The notes below the pieces were generated by a model, which was not told the origin of the DNA, made no database searches, and worked only from the letters and a program-made list of their open reading frames with translations. 36,945 nucleotides of DNA. It comes from Glomus cerebriforme (lineage: Eukaryota > Glomeromycota > Glomeromycetes > Glomerales > Glomeraceae). Made by a program: the position numbers and the translations under genes. Numbering within the stretch: the first letter of the stretch is position 1; each line of letters opens with the position of its first letter. The stretch is taken from positions 74,602 to 111,546 of the forward strand of contig QKYT01000237.1 of assembly GCA_003550305.1 (NCBI GenBank), in the 5' to 3' direction. This document shows positions 19,076-30,179 of the stretch, piece after piece.

Positions 19076-20179
19076 CGATATATAATTTAGGATTCAAAAT
19101 ATTAACATAAAGTATATTTACGGTTTAACCCCTATTTTTCTTTCTATTTTTTTTTTAGTTAAGTCCTCATAATACTTAGTAAAAATGAAAAATGAAGGTG
19201 GAATATTATCATTTTAAACAAAAAGTTTTTCTGGAATTGAAGAGAAATTTAGTGAATTGAATATCTTATCTGGCTCATTGGAAATTAAAAGGTTCCAAAT
19301 GAGAATCAATTTCAAAGTTTGCTTGATATACAGTACCAAATAAAATTTTTTCCATCCAATTTGCTTTGTTTTTTTATCAGAAAGTATCGTAAATATACAA
19401 TTAATTCTTGAAGATTAAGTTTATTGGCTGCAAATAGTAGGAATATTTTCATTTGACAAATTAGCAGCTCGTTTGACATCGTTTGACTCATCTGCTATGT
19501 ACACAGTAAATATAGTAAATATACTGAACTGTAACATATAGATGATTTTGACTCATATGACTCATGACCATATGGGTTATATAGTCATAATTTTTTAAAT
19601 CAATATTTTACCATGCTTAAAACTCGGCATCCAGTATTAGCTTATTCTGAAGAGGATCGGAAGTGTATTAAAATGCAGTGTCCAAAAATTATTTATTTTA
19701 AAATTGGAATAATATATTTTTTATTTCGTTTATTATCCTATTATTTTTCTTTCAATTTTCAACGTATTTATCGTCTTTGAACTACAGTATTTAAGCACCC
19801 CATTTTTGCATGTAATGATGGCCAAAGACATCATAATACTGGTCAAAATTGGCATAATGTAGGCCAGGGTGATTATTTTCGGGGTGTTTACTAACCGCAA
19901 AATACGGTATTTCATTATTGTATTTATTCATTTTTCAAATTATTTTATAATTTATTTATTTTATTTTATTCTTCTATTTAATTCTTAAAATAAAAGATAA
20001 TGTTATAGATATAAAGTAATAAACATATTAAGATAAAAAATATCATGAAAATAGTAAAAAAAAATTCCAAAAAAAATAACCATCTAAAATTTACTATTCA
20101 TCATCAACATCTAAATATCAAACAATCAATTAATTTAATTAATTTAATAATAATGTAAACAAAATAAAATCTTTCTTAC

Positions 20180-21766
20180 CTAGTTTTTTAAATCAGTAAT
20201 AATACAGTCAAAACATTCTGAGGTATTGACCTCTTTTATGATTAAAAAAATCATTTTAATGATTTTTAATTTTAATAAAATAATAAATAATAATAATTAT
20301 AAATAATTTACCTGTTGTATCCTGATTTAAACGTTCAGGTAAATTTGATAAATTGAGAAATCGACTTGTATAAATTGCTTGAGCATGCATTTCATATAAT
20401 TGTGTTTTTGATGTTGATTTTGTAATGGAAGTAAAATTATATGTTAATTCTGGTAATTTTTTAAGTTCAATTTGTACATAATGATCGTTCTCATAAGTAT
20501 CTATTTTATTTAAAACTTCTTCAGAAGATGGACGATTTTCTGGATTTGCATCCCAACATTTTTGAATTAATTCTTTCAGAAACTCTGGTGTTTCATCTCT
20601 TATTTTTGGACGTTTACCACGACAAATATCCAATGCAAGTTGAAGATCATGTGGTTCATCATTAAATGGAGGAATTATAGAAATTATTTCATTCATAATA
20701 ATACCCAATGAATATATATCAGATTTCTTTGTGTATTCTTTTCCACGTAATATTTCAGGTGCCATATATGGCAATACTCCAAAAATCTTTTTACTACCTG
20801 AATTTGATGAATTTTCGTTCACTGGTTTGCAAAATCCAAAATCACTAATACATATATGATATTCGGACCGCAAAACATTACCTAAGTGAAGATCTTTATG
20901 AATTAAATTATTATTATGAATAAACAAAAGTCCTAAACTGATATAAAATATAATATTCAATTTTTGTTTCCAAGTTAATGAACTAAAATTTTGATCAAGA
21001 TAAGAACGTAAACTACCATTTTCAAAATATCTTAATACTAGTGCATAATTCTGTGTAATAGGCTCCTTAGTAACTCCATAACATCTTACTAAACAATTAT
21101 AATCGTAATTTTTGAAAAATTTTATCTATAATTTTTAATAAAAAATAATTGAATATAAAAATATAAAAATAACTTAAATTTCATTGATATTTATTTAATT
21201 TTACAAACCTCATTTATAAAATCTTCACTTATATTATCTGATGAATTATTGAATACTTTTAAAGCAACTGTAAATTCTGATATTTCCCAACTATTAGATT
21301 CTTTTTTCCATTTTTTAATACTTCCATCCATCCAAGTAGCTGAATATACTTTAGCAAAGCCTCCTTCGGCTATATATTTAATATTATCAAATTTATCATA
21401 TGAAATCCATTCTAGGTCATAGTCTTGAATATCTTGTATTATTTCGTCAATATCATTCCACTTATAAAAATCTTGTACTTGTTTTATATTACAAGATTTA
21501 CAATCATTGTCACCCGTATTTGTTTGAAAACATTCTTTACATTTTCCATATTTCATACGTTTTTTTTCTTCTTCGTCAGTTTCCTTTTCATAACAATTAT
21601 TACAATAATAACCATAATGATTCTCAATTTTTTGATCACATTTTTCACATAAAATAAATTTATAATCCTTAAATTTTTCTTCTCTTTCGTACATATTCAA
21701 ATCATAATATGATATTTTTAAAACAGCTGTCTTTTTCTTTTTAAATATCTTTTTCAATATTTTCAT
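20180..21766 (-). CDS. Tyrosine-kinase-like protein kinase with Cys-rich N-terminus (3 exons, 474 aa)
   Basis: Exons are 21209-21766, 20312-21125 and 20180-20232. Donors are GTTTGT and GTAAAT, and acceptors TTATAG and AAAAG; phases 0 and 1 join exactly and give 475 codons with stop. The N-terminus carries a basic stretch and CxxC pairs (CEKCDQKI, YYCNNCYEK, CKECFQ, CKSC), suggesting a small zinc-binding region. The kinase domain starts near residue 125 with an AEGGFAKVY glycine loop, VALK lysine and IHKDLHLGNVL catalytic loop (HKD instead of HRD). It continues ISDFGF (DFG), YMAPE, and SDIYSLGIIMNEI. The C-tail ends SECFDCIITDLKN. Proteins of this design form a very large family in Rhizophagus. 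Targets are unknown. The first ATG gives a complete frame. Confidence 0.92.
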
Positions 21767-22519
21767 ATTAATTAATTTAAGATACGATGTATTTCTATAT
21801 TTTTAATCCAGACCTGTATAACAAATTTAAATATATAAGATATGTTTATTATAATTTATGTCAAAAAGAATTTTTTTTTTCGGAATTGAAAAATTAAATA
21901 TTATATATTAAAATTTTTTTCGTTAACACTAACCAAATTTATCGTTATTGACTTTAAACATGAAAGGCTTGTGTAATGTTACTTAACCTTATTCAGAGAT
22001 AGTCTTTCAAAAATTAATTATATAATATTTTTTTTATTAATATTAATAATGTTATTTTTTTTTAATATTACCGTTAACATATCACAAGATCATGTGACAA
22101 ACAATTTTCAAACAGCAGTTATTGAAAAAATTAAATCATTCGGATTTTCAATTGGCTCTTCCACAATTTTTTTAGGATTCCGAAAAGGAAGACTGTGATG
22201 TATACGGCTACGCGCAGCAGCAATCATATTATGACATGCAAGTTGCACAGTATTTTACATTTAGTTTAACAAAATGTTACAAATATTTTATCATTATATT
22301 TTTATGTATGATATTTCTCTCTTGTATTATTAAATCTTCTCAACTTGCATAAAAACAAAATGTGCATGTACAGTAATTCATGTTATAATTTTTAAATTTT
22401 AAAATTTAAATTTTTGCATATTATTTAAAAAAATTTTATAATACTATAACTAGAGAGGTATTGAGATTAGGATTCATCATCACCACCTACACCTGTAATA
22501 GTATTATATTAAATGCATT

Positions 22520-22765
22520 TATTAACAGGTCGGCTGGATAATTGTAAGAGTGATAGTCCTAAAGCTTCCTCCTACGCGCGGACCACGTAGGACCGTAGGA
22601 CTGCATGGTCTTCGTGATCGGGTCATAATTTGTCTGAAACGGCGGTTTTTTAGAACCGCAGTCTTCAAAGACCGATTAGTAAGACCAAAATATAGGACAG
22701 ATGGTCTTTTCGATCCAGCTGCACCACACATAATCCGGGACCGGTCCGATCCTACAAAGAGCATA
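22520..22765. repeat. GC-rich patch with GGACC/GGTCC motifs and hairpins
   Basis: About 250 bp are far more GC-rich than their flanks. They contain repeated GGACC, AGGACCGTAGGACTG, the hairpin GCGGTTTTTTAGAACCGC (about 22641) and the perfect palindrome GGACCGGTCC (about 22738). Both strands have open frames of ~80 codons, but neither has a recognisable domain and the base composition explains them. It is probably a MITE or other transposon fragment. Confidence 0.5.
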
Positions 22766-23042
22766 AATTTAAGTAATTAGGATCACAAAATTCGCGAACT
22801 TATATCCGATCTTGAAAAATTCTATTATCAATTGTTCATTCATCTGAATTTAGTAGAACACAATATAGAATCGCCGCATTCTTATATTGAGTATGAAAAG
22901 TAAAAATAAATAAGCGATATAGTAACAAAATTAGCAATTTAGGAAAACGTTAATAGCGAAAACAAAATTAAAATATTTTTATTTATGAATATTTTTCCTT
23001 TTTAATATACAAATACTATCGAAAGAAAAAACGGTGATAAAA

Positions 23043-23345
23043 TTAATATTGCAGAAGGAATAAGCCGTGATTGACAACCCTTTCACACTAGATGATCAGT
23101 CATTAAGATTTATTATTGAAAACGACATTGTTAAATATATTTTACTATTGAGAACTAGATTTAGTAACTTTAAAATAAAAATCTATGTGAAATAAATAAA
23201 AAAAAATGATTAAAGAAAATGAAATATTTGCTAAAATAATTCAATCATTTAGAGGTATCATTTATATAAACAATCCTCTGGTAAATATTCAAGCCAATGT
23301 TGATTATGATGAAGAAACCATTAGAATTAACGAAAAAATAAGAAA
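23043..23345 (+). pseudogene. AIG1-like GTPase relic
   Basis: The plus strand gives A-E-G-I-S, then NDIVKYI, RTRFSNFKIKIY, EIFAKIIQSFRGIIYINNPL and DYDEETIRINEKIRK across frameshifts and stops. These are the post-G3 to C-terminal blocks of the GTPase family. It is closest to the relic at 18618-19075. The two also share the downstream sequence TCGATATATAATTTAGGATTCAAAAT (split by small differences), so they are duplicates of one pseudogene segment. Confidence 0.7.
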
Positions 23346-24025
23346 AGTGTCAAGGTATAGTGTCCGATATATAATTTAGGATTCAAAATACAGTATTAAC
23401 ATATACTGTATAATCATTTATTTACGATTATAAACACCTAATTTTCTTTGTTCTTTAGTAAATAGAATTTCACATTGACACGGGGGGCAAATATTTTGCT
23501 ATGATCACGTGATAGTACTTCGCCCTATTAAAGTCCTATATTATTTATTTATTTATATTAATTATTTTATTTAATATTATTTTCCATAAATACTTTTTCT
23601 AATTTAATCTTTCGTGTGTTGTAATTAAATTTTTTTGTCGAACAACAACAATAATACAATGAATTAATTAAAGCATTATACATTCACGCACAAAAAAAAA
23701 CAAATTTGTTAAGTATTCTGCTAAATACATAATCTCTTCTTTATATTTTTGGCATCACGTGAATTTAATTTTATTTGAAGATTATCACGTGTTCCGGTAC
23801 CATTATGTACGCCAGTTACTCATACCAGATACCTATTTTCCAAAATGGGCAAAAGACATGAACAGTACTCAGGTCAATTTAATTTCCATTTCTCAATTAT
23901 TCCTTAAAGAGATGCAAATAACAATTTAGAATATTATACTTGATTTAATAAATACATTGAAAGTTAAAATTAGATAATTTTACAATTGTAATATTAAATA
24001 GATAATCAATTAATCAACTGAAATT

Positions 24026-24775
24026 TTATATACATAATAAATTGCATCCAACATATCTACTTCGTAATATTTTTTCTGATATATTTTCTACAAAATTGTT
24101 TAACAGTATCGTTCTTGATTTTACTCTCTTATTTTTGTTAATTCTAATAATTCTAACTTCTTCATCGTCATCATTATAGTCATCATCGTATTTCTTAATA
24201 TTTATTGAAGGATTGTCTACATAAACGATACTTCTACTTGTATTAATTATTCTAGCGAATATTCCATTTTCACACAATTGATTTTTATCTTTTTTGCACT
24301 CTTCTTTATCTTTAAAATTAGCAAATTTAGTTTTCACAATAGTAATATCTTCAAAAATACCGGAATCTTTAAATAACTTAAATGCTTTTATTTCTTCTAC
24401 TGAGAATCGTTCATTAATTACAAATAAAACTTCGCTCCTCCCTTTTGAGATTTCTTTTGATATTCTATCTAAAATTATCTCAGTAGGTAGCTCAGTATTC
24501 CCAATTCCAACAGTATCAACCACACAATATTTCTTCCCATTCCATTCAAAACTTTTTTTCTGAAAATTAGTTAAATTACTAGTCTCGCTAACTGAGAGTT
24601 CGCTTTCCTTAAACTCATCAGTGTCAGCTAGTACATTACATAGTGCGGATTTACCACAACCAGCGCGACCAACTACAACCAAATTCTTAATCCCTTTAAC
24701 GTTAAAACTATGTTTTCTTAACTTCATAAATTTTAAGGGACCAGTAAGGTTCGATTTTCTACGAATATCTTTCAT
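24026..24775 (-). CDS. Short AIG1-like GTPase without LRRs (249 aa)
   Basis: The intact frame starts at 24775. After about 27 residues comes the GTPase domain: G1 GRAGCGKS at 36-43, G3 DTVG, and G4-like TIVKTKFANF. The conserved INTSRSIVYVDNPS and VKSRTILLNN blocks follow. It lacks the LRR region of its paralogues. The C-terminus (VGCNLLCI) has no CaaX box, and about 40 residues of the usual tail are missing, so it may be truncated or a young pseudogene. Alternatively it works as a soluble GTPase. It is the nearest intact relative of the relic at 18618-19075. Confidence 0.8.
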   Translation of the reverse strand: MKDIRRKSNLTGPLKFMKLRKHSFNVKGIKNLVVVGRAGCGKSALCNVLADTDEFKESELSVSETSNLTNFQKKSFEWNGKKYCVVDTVGIGNTELPTEIILDRISKEISKGRSEVLFVINERFSVEEIKAFKLFKDSGIFEDITIVKTKFANFKDKEECKKDKNQLCENGIFARIINTSRSIVYVDNPSINIKKYDDDYNDDDEEVRIIRINKNKRVKSRTILLNNFVENISEKILRSRYVGCNLLCI

Positions 24776-25370
24776 TTCGTTTCAATTTGCTAAAATTTTT
24801 TTTTTTTAGAAAAATGAAAATATTATAAATTAAAATAAATAATACTCGAAGAAAAAGAAATATGAAAGTACAACTAATTTTTTTGCTTTTGATTATTTAT
24901 TTTGAAAATTTTGAGATTTGGTCGTTTATTTATTAATTTTCATGTGGCCAAGAAAATGGGCAATAATGGCGTATGTAGATCTTCATTCAACTCCAGCCTC
25001 ATCGGGTTTCTAGTTTTATTTTTAGATCAGGAATTAATTTACCGACATATTTATTATTAGCATTTGTTTGTGATGACCGAGTATCATTAATTTTCTATTG
25101 GTTGTCGCATTATCCCTAATGACTGATCAGTCGTCTAGATAGGAGATGCTTTATAGTGTTTCAGCGTTGTAATTGGCTCAAACCTTTTCTGTAAAACCTG
25201 AGGGAATCTTTTTTTCGAAATTTATTTATAGATTGCAACAGAATTTTTTTTTTTTTTTTTTAGGTAAGTTTTCTTTTTGATATGCAACTATCCATGTTAT
25301 TTTTATTTATTTTAAAAATAACATTTATCCAAATAATTTCGGTGGCTAATAAAATCAACTGTGCCACATT

Positions 25371-25459
25371 ATAGACCAATCAGATTGGGAGGTCTAGTTT
25401 AATTATCCTGAATCCCGGGGGTCTATATTTTCTCCCTGAACAGGGGGTCTAGGATAAGG
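25371..25459 (-). repeat. Inverted relative of the TATCCTAGACC repeat
   Basis: The complement reads TTATCCTAGACCCCCTG, then ATAGACCCCCGGGATTCAGG. The latter matches 18112-18132 over TAGACCCCCGGGATTC without mismatch. The two copies face each other about 7.3 kb apart around the second kinase, two GTPase relics and a GTPase gene. Confidence 0.55.
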
Positions 25460-25620
25460 ACTTAAAAATATTAATAAAGAAATTGTTGTAACACGTAAAA
25501 CAATAAACAAATAAATAAATGGTGATGTGGTGATACAAGCATTCATTCAATGGTTCCTTAGTAATAAGGTTTATCATTTTTTTTTTTTAAAAAAAAAAAT
25601 TATTATAACTTAAAAGACAA

Positions 25621-28311
25621 ATGACGTTAATAAAAGAGTGGATTGATAAGAAGATAGAAGATGAAGACATTAAATACTTTGAATATGATAAATTTAGTTC
25701 AATTGTCGAAATTGGTAAAGGAGCTTTTGGTAAAGTGAGTAAAGCGTGTTTGGCTTGTATGGGATTAGAAGTCGCATTAAAGAGTTTTGTTGATGAAAAT
25801 TCAAACATCGAAGAAAAAACGCTTAATGGATTTGTCAATGAAGTATTAATAGCTTTTTTTTTTATATTGTTTAATTATCTTTTAACATTGTATATAAATT
25901 AATTTTATTTTACATTTTTTTTTGTATAGTTAAAACTTCTTCGTAAAGTTTATTATCATGACAATATCAATAGATTCCTAGGAATAACAAAAAGTTTGTG
26001 TTAAGATTTTATTTAATAATTATACGTTTACAAATTCAATTAACTTACTTTATACTAATAGATTCTTTTGGGAATTATGTCATGGTATTGGCATATGCAA
26101 ATGAAGGAAATTTAAGAGAATATTTGAAAAAGAAATTTACTTCGTTAGAATGGGAAGATAAATTACAAATGGCATTAGATATTACTTGCGGTTTGAAATG
26201 TTTACATTCCGAAGATATAATCCATAGAGATTTGGTAAATCAATATTTATTTTGTATGATTTGTTTTTTGATGTTATGTGATAATTTAATCATACTGTTA
26301 ATTATTTGTTATTATTATTTTTTTTTATAGCACTCAAAAAATATATTAGTGAATGATGGTAAATTATTAATCGCGGACCTTGGATTATCTAAAAGATTAG
26401 CAGAAATTTCATCTAATTCAACAGCTAATGAATTAGGAATGATTGAATATATGGAACCACAGTGTTACAAGACTGCTACTAAATTTAGAAAAGATAAAAA
26501 GTCCGATATTTATAGTTTGGGTGTTTTATTATGGGAAATCACAAGCGGGCGTCCTCCCTTTTCTAACTATCATCGAGATGAAATATACGCATTAGGTATG
26601 AAAATTTGTTTTCATAATCTTAGAGAAACTCCAATTGAAGATACACCTTTGGAGTATCAACAACTTTATCAAAAATGTTGGGACGATGATCCGAAATTAA
26701 GACCCGATATTGAAGAAGTCCATAGAATTTTAAATCAATTAAAAACTGGTGTATCTTCTGATCGGCAACCTGATGTTAGTTCTGATGGACGACATTCAAA
26801 TGCTAAAGATAGCAGTCAGAATGGTTTAATTTTAACTGGTTCAAATTCAAGTAAGCTTAATCATTATTTAATTAGATTGAAATAATTTTTTTTTTTTTAA
26901 TGATAATTTATTACCAAATTCAATTATTCTAGGAACGATTAAAAATTTATTTGTGATTGGCTGCACTGGTTGTGGTAAATCCGCGTTATGCAATGTATTA
27001 ACTGGCACTAACGAGTTTAAGGAAAGTAAGCTTCCTTTCCAGATAAAAAAATTTGAATGGGATGGAACGAAATATTGTGTGGTTGATACCATTGGATTAA
27101 GGCACGCTAAGTTACCTACGAAAAGAGTTTTAGGAAAAATAGAAGAAGCAATCTATTTGATGCCGAAAGGGATAAGTCAAATTTTATATGTGATTGACGG
27201 AAGATTTACAGCAGAAGAAATAAGAATGTTTGAGTTACTTAAAAAGGTTATTTTTGAGAGCGGTATTCTTAAATATGTTACTATTGTAAGAACTAAATTT
27301 AGTAACTTTAATAATAAAGAAACGTGCAAAAATGATAGAAATCAATTGTATGAAGAGAGCGAAACAATTGCCAGTATAGTTAAATCATGTAATGATATCA
27401 TCTATATTGACAATCCCTCGACAAATATTCTTGTTATCGATGATGATGATAGAAACACAATTGAAAACAATAAAAAAATAAAAGCAAAGTCAAGAACTAT
27501 ACTATTAAACCACTTAGAGAAAGTATGTCAGGAAGAATATTTCAAATTGGATGAATTATATCCTAAGATTTTCAAATATATAAAAACGATTAAAAATTTA
27601 TTTGTGGTTGGTTGTGGTAAATCCGCGTTATGCAATGTATTAACTGGCATTGATGAGTCTAAGGAAAGCGAGCCTTCTTTCCAGAAAAAAGAGTTCGCAT
27701 GGGACGGGTCGAAATATTGTGTGGTTGATGTCATTGGATTAAGGCACACTAAGTTATCTACGAAAAAAGTTTTAGAAAAAATAGAAGAAGGAATCCGTTC
27801 GATGCCGGAAGGAATAAGTCAAATTTTATATGTGATTGATGGAAGATTTACAGCAGAAGAAATAAGAATGTTTGAGTTACTTAAAAATGACATTTTTGAA
27901 AGCGGTATTCTTAAATATGTTACTATTGTAAGAACTAAATTTAGTAACTTTAATAATAAAGAAGCGTGTGAAAATGATAAAAATCAATTGAATCAATTGC
28001 ACAAAGAGAGCGAAATAGTTGCTAGTATAGTTAAATCATGTAATGATATCATCTATATTGACAATCCCTCGACAAATATTCTTCTTGTTGATAATGATGA
28101 TAGGGACACAGTTGAGCACAATAAAAAAATAAAAGCAAGGTCAAAGACTATACTATTAAACCACTTGGAAAAAGTATGTCAGGAAAAATATTTCAAACTG
28201 GATAAGTTATATCCTAAGGTTTTCAAATATATAAAAGAAAATGGCACAAATGAGGTGGAAGCCGATTCAATTTGGAAATACTTTGTAAGATTTTTAAAAA
28301 TAGACATGTAA
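25621..28311 (+). CDS. Protein kinase fused to two tandem AIG1-like GTPase domains (5 exons, 785 aa)
   Basis: Exons are 25621-25842, 25930-25993, 26062-26234, 26331-26850 and 26933-28311 (222, 64, 173, 520, 1379 nt). The lengths sum to 786 codons with every splice phase matching. Introns start GT (GTATTA, GTTTGT, GTAAAT, GTAAGC) and end TAG. The kinase spans residues about 25-300: IGKGAFGKVSKA at 31-42, VALK with Lys54, HRDL at 150-153, ADLG (DLG for DFG) at 168-171, SDIYSLGVLLWEI. GTPase 1 begins near 328, with G1 GCTGCGKS at 336-343, G3 DTIG, and TIVRTKFSNF. GTPase 2 begins at 545 with the same blocks, but its P-loop is only VVGCGKS (three residues lost) and its G3 is DVIG. There is no CaaX end. 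Kinase and GTPase relatives exist separately nearby. The junction intron (26851-26932) has a canonical donor and acceptor, but transcript proof is lacking. Confidence 0.82.
26935..28235 (+). repeat. Internal tandem duplication of the GTPase domain (651-bp offset)
   Basis: ACGATTAAAAATTTATTTGTG at 26935 recurs at 27586, and similarity continues through the whole domain. Long identical runs include AAATATGTTACTATTGTAAG and the segment encoding SCNDIIYIDNPSTNIL. The offset is an exact multiple of three (217 codons). High nucleotide identity indicates a fairly recent duplication or gene conversion between the halves. The main difference is a 9-nt deletion in the second P-loop. Confidence 0.9.
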
Positions 28312-28829
28312 AAATAAATTTATACTGTAAGCTAGCACTTAAAAATTTTTCAACTTTTTAAAAAAATGAAATTTAGAAAAAGTAAACTGATAACTTTATT
28401 CTCTCTATCAAATTACAGAATGACAAGAATGACAACATACAATGTTAATTTTTATATGATCTGAAATAAATTAATCACGTGATAGTTTAATTCCGGCCAA
28501 AATTAATGATAATATTTTTTTTTATTATATCAAAATCTCGTGGTTTTATTGGCTCATTTCAAATCACGTGATATATAAGTAACGAACAGGATTCTTAACC
28601 TGTATCCCGGAATCCCGGACCTCCCCGTTTCTTAAATATAATTGGCTGATAGTATAGTACAACTGATTATTATTAGCCACAAATTTTTGATAATAAAAAA
28701 AACACCAAATAGACTAAATAAACACTTGTATTTTAAATCAAAAATTTTTTAAAAATTTTATTTACTATATAATATAAGCCTCCTATATATAATATTCTTC
28801 TAAATATCCAAATATCCAAATACTATATA

Positions 28830-29460
28830 TGGGGACCGCCACAGCAAAAGGGGACGATATACCGATTACGAGATTTCGAGAAAATCGTGGTTTATTATTC
28901 GTCATTAATTTTTGCCGATCATCGCCAAAAAAAATGATTTTTTAAAAAACGGTCTTAATAACTTAGAATTTTTTTTTGCAAGTAATAAGTTAAGGACATT
29001 GGCTTTCATTTATATATTTATTTTTAAAAATTTATATAATTTATAAGCTATATAATCTTAATGAATTTTATAAAATATTTAATATAAAATAAACAATTAT
29101 TTCATTNCAAAAAGTCTTTTTCTTTTTTGAGATTCCAATGACAAAAACGATGATAATATTTAATAATAATATCAGCAACAAAAGAATGAGCAAAAAGTAG
29201 ACTTATTTTATTCATAGAATTGTGAAAATTTTAATCTAACTACCATATTCCATATTATTTTAAATGAAATTGCAAAGGGTTTTTATAACAAAAAAGAAAA
29301 AAAGTCAACGTTTTGTGCCAAAATTTGCACCCTTTTACTAATAAAGTATAAATAAAAAAATGTATTTTCTGAAAGGTTAGGCCGGTTGTCACGTGATTAT
29401 CAAAAAATCTCTAAATCTGATTGGTCGATGTATCACCTCCTTTTGCTGTAGCGGTCTCCA
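28830..29460. mobile_element. MITE (631 bp, imperfect TIRs, TATA flanks)
   Basis: The left end is TGGGGACCGCCACAGCAAAA followed by GGGGACGATATACCGAT. The complement of the right end is TGGAGACCGCTACAGCAAAA followed by GGAGGTGATACATCGAC. TATA flanks both ends (28826-28829 and 29461-29464), fitting a TA or TATA target duplication. The interior has no coding frame and one N (29106). A TCACGTGA site lies inside near the right end (29389-29396). Superfamily is not certain; Tc1/mariner-like would fit a TA duplication. Confidence 0.72.
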
Positions 29461-29878
29461 TATAAAGATTTTCAATTTTAAACCATAAAATTTGTAAAAT
29501 ATCCAGAATATAGATACTACCTAAATTCTAAAATCAATTTGGATATATAGTAAAATCCCAAATTATTTTGACACTTTACTTAATAAATTACATATAAACT
29601 AAATAAATTTGTACATCCCAAATTATATTTATGATATTCCAAAATAATTTGGATAACATTTATAATTCAAAATACATATCATATATAATATCCAAATATT
29701 TATTATTTAAAAATAAAAAAAAATATATTTTATCAAATTGTAAGCTTTTTAGTGATCATAGACTAATGATATATAGTTCATTAGAATTGTCTCATCAAAC
29801 AATTCAAATAATGATAAAATTGTTCTTTTACGATTATTAAATGATTAACAAAAAAAAATTATCTTTTTCAATACAAAT

Positions 29879-30128
29879 CTTCAAAATCCAAGTTAAATTT
29901 GAAGCTAAAGTCTTATAAAAAAAAAAAAATGTTACATTAATAATGTTTTTTTAACAAAAAAAAATTATATCTTCTCTAATATAAATCTTTAAAGTCTAGG
30001 TTAAATCCTGAAGCTGAAATCCTACAAAAAGAAAGAAATATTACATTAGTAATATTTCTTTAATAAAAAAAATATATATCTATCTCTCCAATACAAACCT
30101 TTAAAATTCAGGTCAAATTCTGAAACTA
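29879..30128 (-). repeat. Tandem array 4 of exon/intron-like units
   Basis: Minus-strand exon-like blocks lie at 30099-30125 (27 nt), 29987-30021 (35 nt) and 29879-29911 (33 nt), period about 110 bp. Spacers start GTTTGT (intact for the first, ATTTAT and ATTTGT in the others), contain TTACTAATG or TTATTAATG, and end in a long pyrimidine tract with TTTGTAG or TTATAAG. In the frame aligned at the donor all three are open: S-E-F-D-L-N-F-K, I-S-A-S-G-F-N-L-D-F-K and F-S-F-K-F-N-L-D-F-E. This FxLDFK core resembles the array 2 peptide and supports a common origin. Confidence 0.62.
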
Positions 30129-30179
30129 AAATTCTAATCTGCTTCGAAGTTCAAATTGAATCTGAATCTACAAGTAAGG

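Noticed and set aside
22522..22780. Two overlapping ORFs of 76-80 codons on opposite strands
   Set aside because: They lie in a GC-rich hairpin patch with no recognisable domain; absence of stops follows from base composition.
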